DNA of 19,973 nt from positions 1 to 19,973 of the forward strand of contig CALGBT010000423.1 of NCBI GenBank assembly GCA_937884235.1, written 5' to 3'. The notes below the pieces were generated by a model. It was not told the origin of the DNA. It was given only the letters and a program-made list of their open reading frames with translations, and made no database searches. Both the position numbers and the translations under genes were made by a program. Below, one piece after another: positions 9,601 through 15,700 of this stretch; the first letter of the stretch is position 1; each line of letters opens with the position of its first letter. Source of the DNA: an uncultured Pseudomonadota bacterium. Its GTDB lineage: Bacteria > Myxococcota_A > UBA9042 > CAIXZC01.

Positions 9601-10016
9601 AGCGGATCAAGACCATTGGCGATGCCTATTTGTTTGTCTGCGGAATGCCCGATGCCAATGTGAATCACGCCCAACGCGTGATTGAAAGTGCGTTGCAGAT
9701 TCGCGACTACGTCGCTCGCCGGAACGAGGGGCACGGCGATCCGTGGCTGCTACGCATGGGCATCCACTCCGGTCCGGTGGTTGGTGGTGTGGTAGGAATA
9801 CACAAGTACATCTATGACGTCTTTGGTGATACTATCAACACTGCGGCCCGGATGGAGAGCCATTCTGAGCCGATGAAGATCAATGTCTCCGACACCACCC
9901 GGAGCCTCGCTACAGAGCATTTCTCTTATCTTCATCGGGAGCCAGTGATGGTGAAGGGCAAGGGCATCATGCAGATGTTCTTCGTAGAACCGCCGGCAAC
10001 GGGAGAATCGACTTGA
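3675..10016 (+). CDS. Giant signalling protein: two Ser/Thr kinase domains, ATPase, GAF, class III adenylate cyclase
   Basis: 2113 residues with no signal peptide and no clear membrane segment. Kinase 1 (about 8-275) is a complete Hanks kinase: glycine loop G-E-L-A-S-G-G, K38, H-R-D-L-K-P-S-N at 131-138, D-F-G at 154-156, A-P-E at 183-185. Kinase 2 (about 372-640) has a degenerate glycine loop (YEGSKT) but keeps K404, an H-K-D-I-N-P-K-N catalytic loop (494-501) and D-F-G (from D515). It leads straight into a STAND/AAA_16-like ATPase, with Walker A G-S-A-G-I-G-K-T at 696-703 and Walker B acids at 826-827. This part matches the cyanobacterial Hstk plan (kinase-ATPase-GAF). A long helical, TPR-like region follows, then GAF (about 1705-1865), a coiled coil (1870-1925) and a cyclase domain (1930-2105). 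In the cyclase, metal Asp D1939 and D1983, adenine-selecting K1979 and D2052, and N2055/R2059 are all present, so cAMP is the predicted product. In typical Hstk proteins a histidine kinase occupies the C-terminus; here a cyclase does. The start is GTG with GAGGA (3663-3667) seven bases upstream. The cognate signal is unknown. Confidence 0.9.
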   Translation: MQGVKLGPYVIDGELASGGMATIFVATHQKLGHVVAVKILHPHFQKDQQLVARFMEEARIQANLRHPNILTVHDILELPEASGMVMELLDGCSLSTYYRAAGTPMPIPKALWLFGLLAKALRHAHRDGVVHRDLKPSNVFLHRVHDLVVPKLMDFGVAKFQSGNLANRLTATGTVLGTPHYMAPEQFEDSSSVDVRADLFSFGVMFYEATTGVLPFEGQSVTTLMREILTHTPTRPSDLVKGYPLAVEAVLMRCLHKRREARYRNAAGVEEALRMIELETGASPIAIEDVPRTELGNLGGELTSVGTLTDQELVSWENTETAQKLADDDGRTGGGTVVVPVEKPESDIDWASTHVSRVRATPPVPSSPATVPGYRITRKIYEGSKTVVFRAVSLDDPEFKVIIKVLGSEYPTPQDVARLKHEYSILNRLDIEGIPRVVGLERYRSGLALVLEDIGAEPLRERLDRCPFTVAEFLPLACKLATILTRLHARNIIHKDINPKNMVHTVPGDVVQVIDFGLAMQMVGRQEDVVITGGMEGTLPYMSPEQTGRMNRPVDYRTDFYSLGATFYEMLCGRPPFDTTDRAELVHCHLAVEPTHPCERNPEIPQVLSDLVMRLMAKNAEDRYQSARGLGADLERCEQAWVAGNDVPGFPLGEVDVSDRFSIPQKLYGRDNDVALLMDSFERVAQGYREMMLVSGSAGIGKTSLVQEVYKPITRRHGYYISGKFDQYKRDIPYGALIDAFQGLIKELLSEGDERLAQWGDEIRQAVGPNGQVIVDVIPEVELVVGQQAAVPQLPPAESLNRLNLVFHAFFGVFAQEDHPLVIFLDDLQWADNASLNLLQVLLTGAENQHLFVIGAYRDNEIDAAHPLRGTIEDITKAATTINRIDLQPLPLPHINQLVAETLNCTLQHAFPLAELLEQKTGGNPFFMGEFLKSLHARELIHFNVHTGEWLWDIHRIKGERITDNVVDLMADKIRRMNASSQQALKLAACIGSQFRLQTLALVSGKGPSEVISALQEAVTEGLILLLGDAYKYLELESSELADGMLDAVLLQAVNYRFAHDKVQQAAYSLIPEEARQTVHRQIGLLLNDTPTEKRSRRVFGIVNQLNEGRSLARTEEERQELAELNLMAARRAKSAAAYRTALNCVRIGIELLPDKAWTDLYDLALQLHREAAEVSYLCTEFPEMEDFVAVVLEKAASLEDQIPVYETKIQGDIARARKVEALKTGLEVLEKLKVKIPFSPGLLYVGWSLVKTRLALSRRSIPELVNLPPMTNPRVLTAMRIATRISSTAYVVDPNLFAALVLKEVELSARYGNAGVSPFGYALYGTILCGVLDDYKRGYHFGKMALELQDKLEESEHRPRTAFTAAATSQHYMESLRETFEPLLGAYKRALENGDLEFAGTNSGVYAYHLFFSGRNLVDIRTELTYYTEVLVQIKQDAYLGYMRLYLQAALNLMGEEQRPWTLDGAVTNLGDYLQFAVGASDGHGLFNAHLCEGIVRLFGEDFAGAVEHFDRAKEYQKAAAAMVPSLVYHFYDAIARCAHCDLVEAQARGKQLRRIRADLKILSKLSAHNPVVYEHKALLVQAELQRLKGRNIAAMELYDASIDKAQQNGFLQEQALANEVTGRFYLAIGKERIARTYLTDAYHRYAQWGAVAKVHLLEKRYPTILAVAIAAARSSRAQGTHTTTTRSSVADTTVAGGSQLDMTSVLKASQVLSAEINLERLLKRLMSIVMENAGAQRGCLFLETDGKYYAEAESVAGAGEATVMQHEPIRERNDLAQSVVNYVMRLRETVVLDDAGSSGNFARDEYILERGPKSLLCMPLVRQGRLDGMLYLENNLATGAFTPGRIEVINLLAAEIAISLSNARLYDNLQQNNRMLEVNVEERTRDLALANQELEHEKRKSDQLLLNVLPERVAEELKEHGEARPERFDNVTVFFSDFVAFTDRAAIMTPEALLHELNDMFTAFDGIVSGNQCERIKTIGDAYLFVCGMPDANVNHAQRVIESALQIRDYVARRNEGHGDPWLLRMGIHSGPVVGGVVGIHKYIYDVFGDTINTAARMESHSEPMKINVSDTTRSLATEHFSYLHREPVMVKGKGIMQMFFVEPPATGEST

Positions 10017-10837
10017 CGCATCCACTGATACTATCAGTCCTGGCGACGTCGGGGCTGGCATTGCTGTCGCTCACCGGAGTTGCCTTTGTGGCACTGGCGA
10101 AGGGGGCCCGCCAGACAGTGCTTTTCGTCCTAGTGGCATGCGCCGCAGGTGCCATGATGTCGGGGGCATTTTTTCATCTGATCCCGGAATCCACCGAGGC
10201 GATCGGCCACTTCAACGCGGGAGTCTCGATTTTCGTCGGGTTTGGTGCCTTCTTTCTGCTGGAGCGTTTTCTGTACTGGCACCATTGCCACAAAGGGGGG
10301 GACTGCCACGTCCACCCGTACACGACTCTGAGCCTGGTTGGTGATACCATTCACAATCTGCTGGACGGCATCGTCGTGGGTGGAGCGTTCATGCTGAGTC
10401 CCGCGCTGGGGCTCAGTACGACCATGGTGATTGCGGCGCACGAATTGCCACAGGAATTGGGTGACTATGCCATTCTGGTCCATGGCGGACACTCTCATCG
10501 CAAGGCCTTGGCCTTGAACCTGCTTACGGGCGCCTCTGGAATTCTGGGAGCGGTGCTCGCTTGGTTCGGCTTCTCCGAACATGCCGAATGGGTACCCTAC
10601 CTGATGGGCTTTGCCGCCGGCAATTTCATCTACATCAGCGCCGCTGACCTGATTCCCGAGTTGCACAAGGAGCAGAGCCTGAAGAAGGCCCTGGTTGCCT
10701 TCTGCTGCTTCGTCATGGCCGCTTCGGTGATGGCCGCGGTAGCAAGAAACTCGGGCCACGTCCATAGTGCTCCACAACATGTTGAGGCTGTGGAGGACCA
10801 CACAGCACAGCCGGACCACGACGGCCACGATCATTAG
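10013..10837 (+). CDS. ZIP family metal (zinc/iron) transporter
   Basis: 274 residues, strongly hydrophobic, with about seven to eight predicted membrane helices. The metal-site helices are visible: H114-N115-x-x-D118 in helix 4 (GDTIHNLLDGIVVGGAF) and H143-E144-x-x-x-E148 in helix 5 (AAHELPQELGD). A His-rich loop (WHHCHKGGDCHVH, residues 89-101) and a His/Asp-rich C-terminal tail (about 247-274, ending DHDGHDH) would bind metal, as is common in ZIPs. ZIP proteins bring divalent metal into the cytoplasm from outside. The start is a TTG that overlaps the TGA of the upstream kinase/cyclase gene (TTGA at 10013-10016), with GGGAGA just upstream; no other good start exists before residue 47. Such an overlap implies translational coupling, so metal uptake and the cyclase are made together. 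The metal specificity cannot be read from the sequence. Confidence 0.88.
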   Translation: MTHPLILSVLATSGLALLSLTGVAFVALAKGARQTVLFVLVACAAGAMMSGAFFHLIPESTEAIGHFNAGVSIFVGFGAFFLLERFLYWHHCHKGGDCHVHPYTTLSLVGDTIHNLLDGIVVGGAFMLSPALGLSTTMVIAAHELPQELGDYAILVHGGHSHRKALALNLLTGASGILGAVLAWFGFSEHAEWVPYLMGFAAGNFIYISAADLIPELHKEQSLKKALVAFCCFVMAASVMAAVARNSGHVHSAPQHVEAVEDHTAQPDHDGHDH

Positions 10838-10855
10838 TACAGTAGTTCCATCTAC

Positions 10856-12547
10856 CTATTGATGCAGCTTGCTAGTTGCGGCTGCGGCCAGCAGTTCCCG
10901 GGCGTTTTCCATGGCTGTTGTTGAGCCATCGATCCCGGAGAGCATCCGGGCAAGCTCCTGCGCTCTCGCCTCGGAGGTGGCAAGGGAGGTTACGGTAGTT
11001 ACGGTTTCCCCTTCCCTTTCTTCTTTGGTTACGACGATGTGTTGGTCGGCAAAGGCTGCGAGTTGGGCAGTATGGGTGATACAGATCACCTGCTGTCCAT
11101 GCGCCAGCCGGGCGAGCAGTCGACCCACGGCCAGGGCAGTGCGCCCGCCCACGCCGGCATCGATTTCGTCGAAGATGTAGGTGGGAACAGGGTCTGCCGC
11201 CGCGAGTACAGCTTTGAAGGCGAGGAGTATGCGGGAGAGTTCACCGCCCGAGGCCACTTTGTGCAATGGCCGTGGTGCCTGTCCAGTATTGGCCGAGAAG
11301 AGAAACTCAAGGCGGTCGCTACCCAGGCGGGTGGCCCGCGCAGCATCGAATTCAATATCCACCGCGAATGAGGCCCCCGGCATAGCCAGTTCGGTGAGGG
11401 TCTGCTGGAGCGCTTTGCAGAGGGAATCCCCCGTCTTCCGGCGCAATTGGTGGAGCTTCCGGGCAGCCTCCTGATACGTGGCCCAGGCACCGGCCTCAGC
11501 CTGCCGCAACCGCGCCAGTGAGGTGTCGGCATCGGCGAGTTCGGCTCGCTCATTTCGGGCGGCTTCCAGGCGTTGGAGGAGTTGATCTGTGGTCTCATCC
11601 CCGTAGCGCCGTTTGAGTTTCTGCAGCTGGGCAACCCGCTCTTGCAGGTGGTCAAGGCGGTTGGGGTCTACGTCGAGACGTCCGAGGATGGTGCGCAGCT
11701 CATCGACGAGGTCTTCCAGGTCGGCGCGGCTGTTGGCAATTCTCTCGACGGGTCCTTGCAGTGCTGCCTCGTACTGCTGGACAGCGCCCAGCTGTCTGGT
11801 CAAGAAGTCAAGGTCTCCCAATAGCGATCGGTCGGATTCATAGAGCAGGTCAACGGCGGCTTGGAGTGCCCGGGTAATCTCGACGGCATGGGCGAGGCGG
11901 TCGATCTGCTTGAGGATTGCATCTTCTTCACCGGGCTCGATGGCGGCCTCTTCGAGTCTGGTGATGGTCAGGTCAAGGAGTTCGAGACGTTCACTGCTTG
12001 CTGCGGCGCGAGCGGCCAGTTCCTGGGCTGCTCTGGTCAGTCGCTGGTGCTCCTCGTGGGTTTCCTGTACCGCCTTGAGTTCCTTGTGATAGCCGCCGCA
12101 AGCGTCAAGCAGATGCACGTGTCGAGCCTTCTTGAGGAGCCCGACGTATTCGTGCTGGCTGGCAATGGAAACGAGATCGGCTGCGGCCTCGTAGAGTCGG
12201 GCTCGCCCGATGAGGCGGCCGTTGATCAGCAGTCGGTCCCGCCGTGTACCTGAGAGGCTGATGGTGCGGCGCACGATAATCTCATCAGCGGGTTCTTCTT
12301 CCAGTAGATCGACGAGGGCTTCGCTCTTCCACGCCCGGCTGTCAAAGAGTCCTTCGACAACGAGTTGGTCGGCACCATCCCGGACCATTTCGGGGTCGAT
12401 GCGGTCGCCCATAAGGGCCGTCAGGCCAGCCAGCAGCATTGATTTTCCGGCCCCGGTTTCACCTGTAATAACGGTCAATCCAGGTTCCAGTTCCAGTTCC
12501 AACCTGGAGATGACTGCGAGGTTGGAGATGGCAAGAAAGTTGAGCAC
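10856..12547 (-). CDS. recN: DNA repair protein RecN
   Basis: A 563-residue SMC-like ATPase that acts in recombinational double-strand break repair. The motifs are complete: Walker A G-E-T-G-A-G-K-S (29-36) right after the family's N-terminal LNFLAISNLAVI strand, two coiled-coil arms (about 150-380) separated by the central segment, the ABC signature A-S-G-G-E-L-S-R (432-439), and Walker B YIFDEID with D460/E461, followed by DAGVGGRTA and an ITHTAQLAAFAD switch. The length matches the normal 550-570. I chose GTG at 12547 because GGAGG lies at 12559-12555, seven bases before it, and because residue 2 onward aligns with the family start. An upstream in-frame start at 12649 would add 34 residues unlike RecN and would span the intergenic palindrome. 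The gene converges with the ZIP gene (18 bp between stops, no clear terminator). I saw no recognisable LexA box. Confidence 0.95.
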   Translation of the reverse strand: MLNFLAISNLAVISRLELELEPGLTVITGETGAGKSMLLAGLTALMGDRIDPEMVRDGADQLVVEGLFDSRAWKSEALVDLLEEEPADEIIVRRTISLSGTRRDRLLINGRLIGRARLYEAAADLVSIASQHEYVGLLKKARHVHLLDACGGYHKELKAVQETHEEHQRLTRAAQELAARAAASSERLELLDLTITRLEEAAIEPGEEDAILKQIDRLAHAVEITRALQAAVDLLYESDRSLLGDLDFLTRQLGAVQQYEAALQGPVERIANSRADLEDLVDELRTILGRLDVDPNRLDHLQERVAQLQKLKRRYGDETTDQLLQRLEAARNERAELADADTSLARLRQAEAGAWATYQEAARKLHQLRRKTGDSLCKALQQTLTELAMPGASFAVDIEFDAARATRLGSDRLEFLFSANTGQAPRPLHKVASGGELSRILLAFKAVLAAADPVPTYIFDEIDAGVGGRTALAVGRLLARLAHGQQVICITHTAQLAAFADQHIVVTKEEREGETVTTVTSLATSEARAQELARMLSGIDGSTTAMENARELLAAAATSKLHQ

Positions 12548-12647
12548 TGCTGCGCCTCCAGATGTATTCGCTCTGAAGTTAGTCGAAGGGCGGAGGAATG
12601 TAAAGATAGGGAATTGCCTGCGGGAGGCTCCCCGTCCAGCACCACAC

Positions 12648-12665
12648 ATCGATTAATTAATCGAT
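12648..12665. repeat. 18-bp perfect palindrome between recN and the repeat-protein gene
   Basis: ATCGATTAATTAATCGAT reads identically on both strands with no spacer. It is AT-rich inside a GC-rich neighbourhood and lies about 100 bp upstream of the recN start and about 60 bp upstream of the -35 box of the divergent gene. This is the right size and placement for a dimeric helix-turn-helix regulator site that could serve either gene. The binding protein is unknown. Confidence 0.6.
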
Positions 12666-12721
12666 TATTGTCTACTCAGAAGAGTTAGCGATGGTTCTCT
12701 CGACTAATCGCGCTCACCGTA

Positions 12722-12750
12722 TTGCCGCGTGCCCGCACGGAAGGTACAAT
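12722..12750 (+). promoter_or_regulatory. Sigma70-type promoter of the MopE-type repeat-protein gene
   Basis: TTGCCG (12722-12727), a 17-base spacer, and TACAAT (12745-12750) form the best-matching promoter in the window. The expected transcription start is near 12757, which leaves a leader of about 22 bases with AGGAG at 12768-12772. Because the promoter occupies the upstream TTG/ATG codons of the open frame, translation must start downstream at 12779. Confidence 0.6.
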
Positions 12751-12778
12751 GCCGCCAACGGCTGACCAGGAGAGTCAC

Positions 12779-15700
12779 ATGAAGAGCCTTTTCGCTGCGA
12801 TCGTTATCACGCTCGGAATAATTGGGGCGGTACCTGCAGTACCGGCTGAGGAGATCACCGTCTTTGCCAATGCTGACACCTATGTCTGGCAGAAGGAGCC
12901 GGGAACCAGCCATGATGCCGAGGACCTCCAATGGGACAAATCCATGTGGGTCGGCCAGGAGCAGGGAACTCAGATTTCGCTGATCAACTTCGCCCAGGAG
13001 GAGTTGCCTTCGCCGCAGGAGTATGGGATTGCGAAGGCGGAGTTATTTCTGAAGAAGAACTCCTACTCACAAATCAACGGCGTGCCGGTGACGGTGCAGG
13101 TCAAGCAGATCGTCAGCCAATGGGATGAGAAGGTGACCTGGAACAGCAAGCCGGCAATTGGCTCCACGGTCTTCGTGTCGTGGTCGATCAACGTTAACCA
13201 GTCGGAGCACGTCTTCGACGTCACCAGCTTGCTCCAGCAGGCTCTGGCATCGGGCAACCCCTTCTACGGTATCGCCCTGAGTCCCGGAACCAGTGTCAAC
13301 TGGGTGAACGTTTCTTACAGCCAACACGAGGGCGGCAACAGTGGCCCGAGGTTGGTTTTCACGGTCTGCTCGGCCAAGGACGTGGACGAGGACGGCACGA
13401 GCAGTTGTGACGGCGATTGTGATGATGACAATGCGACAGTCTATCCCGACGCACCAGAACTGTGCGATGGGCTGGACAATGACTGTGACGAAGAGGTCGA
13501 TGAGGTCGGTGACGGTGATGGCGATGGCTTCGATTCATGCAACGACTGCGACGACAACGACGCCTTTGTCAATGAAGATGCCATGGAGGTGTGCAACGGC
13601 ATCGACGACAACTGCAACGGCAAGAAGGACGAGGGGTTCGACAAAGATAACGACGGCTTCTCGACCTGCAAACCTCCCATTGATTGCGACGACATGGACG
13701 CTTCCATTCACCCCAAAGCCGATGAAAAGTGCAACAACATTGACGACAACTGTGATTCCCTCATTGACAACATCACTGACAGCGACCTGGACGGCTATGA
13801 TTCCTGCTCAGATTGCGATGACAAGGTCCAGTCGGTATTCCCTGGGGCCGTGGAGATCTGTGACGGTATCGACAATGACTGTGACGGCGTGGTGGATGAG
13901 GGCTTCGACCTTGATAACGACGGCCATTCTGCCTGCGCCACTCCCCCTGACTGCAATGACTTCGATGCGGCAATTCACCCGGGGGCAACTGAGGTGTGTG
14001 ACTTTGCAGACAACAACTGCTCTGGAGTGGTAGACGACGTCCCCGACGGTGATGGGGACCAGATCACAAGTTGCGCCGGCGACTGTGACGATGAAGACGG
14101 GGAGGTCTATCCTGGTGCGGAGGAGCTGTGCGACGACAAGGACAACGACTGTAACGGCCAGGTAGATGACGCGGTGGACGCCGATTTTGATGGCTTCACC
14201 ATCTGCACCGACTGCGATGACGAGAACCCTTTGGTTCGTCCCGACGGAGAGGAGATCTGCAACGGAGTAGACGACGATTGTGATGGGGACGTGGACAATG
14301 CAACCGATGCCGACAAGGATGGGTATACGGTCTGCAACGACTGCAACGACGATGACAAGAGCATCCATCCCGGAGTCCTGGAAGTCTGCGACGGGACAGA
14401 CAACAACTGCGACGGCACCATCGATGAGAGCGAAGATGCGGACGGGGACGGCTACACCAAGTGCGCCGGCGACTGCAACGACGACAATGCCACAATTCAC
14501 CCTGGTGCTCAGGAACTCTGCGACGGCAAGGACAACAACTGTTCGGGGAAGAAGGACGACGCGGTGGACCACGACGACGACGGCTATACCATCTGCCAGA
14601 GCGACTGCAATGACTATAACGCGGACATCAACCCGACGGCTGCGGAAATCGAAGACGGACTGGACAACGACTGCGACGGAATCGTCGACGAGGGCTTCGC
14701 CAAGCCGGAGATCATCCCTCCGCCTGACGTAGTGATACCGGACGACCCTGAATCCGACGTCGTAGTGGGACCAGGTACAGTGGAGCAAGAGGATGGAGGT
14801 GGAAACGGCGGCGGTTGTCAGGCCGGGGGTGGTTCCTCCGGATCGGCCTGGCTGCTGCTGGCATTGCTGGCGCTGCTGGCGCTTGCCAGGAGACGATGGT
14901 CTCTGCCGCTGGCACTTGTGCTGACGTTGGCGTTGGTGGCCTGTGGCGATCCGGAAGAGGTGAATGGCGGCAAGGACGGCACCTGCGACAAGACTGCGTT
15001 TGACTATGTTGGGGATGGAATCGACAAGAACTGCGACGGTTCTGACGGAGTTGACAAGGATGGTGACGGTGCCGCCTCCAAGAACTCCGGGGGCAAGGAC
15101 TGTGACGATAGCGACCCGGAGTTCGGCCCCAAGGCGCTGGATGAAGTGGGGGACTCCATCGACAACAACTGTGACGGCATCGATGGCACCGACGCGGACC
15201 AGGATGGGCACGCGTCGGTGCAAAGTGGTGGTAGCGACTGCCATGACTACGATGCAACTATCTACCCGACCAAGAAGGACCTGGCCGGCGACGGTATCGA
15301 CAACAACTGTGATGGCATCGATGGAGTGGACCACGATGGTGACGGCTACGCCTCGGTTGATACTGGTGGAACCGACTGCGATGACATCGATCCGAAGCGG
15401 CACCCTGGTGCGGTAGACCAAACGGGGGACAGCATCGACCTGAACTGTGACGGAGCTGATGGGCTTGACGTGGACGGTGATGGCTATGGCTCCCCGGCTT
15501 CCGGGGGGACTGATTGTAACGATGCCGATCCAGCTACCAATCCGGCGGCAGAGGATACTGTCGGTGATGATCTGGACAATAATTGCGACGGCATTGACGG
15601 AATCGACGCGGACCTCGACGGATTTGCCTCCACCGAGTCAGGCGGGGGCGACTGCGATGATGAAGAACTCGGAATCCACCCCGGCGTGACTGACCTTGTT

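Noticed and set aside
12548..12649. Extended RecN start 34 codons upstream
   Set aside because: The extra residues do not look like RecN, the extension runs up to the palindrome, and the GTG at 12547 has a GGAGG at ideal spacing.
12722..12778. Extended start of the repeat protein at TTG 12722 or ATG 12749
   Set aside because: These codons coincide with the -35 and -10 boxes, and starting there would bury the signal peptide. The ATG at 12779 gives a standard signal peptide and ribosome site.
13808..15421. 537-residue open frame on the minus strand opposite the repeat protein
   Set aside because: It is the antisense shadow of Asp/Cys-rich repeats, whose GAC/GAT codons give Val/Ile-rich translations without stops. 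It has no ribosome site and no recognisable domain.
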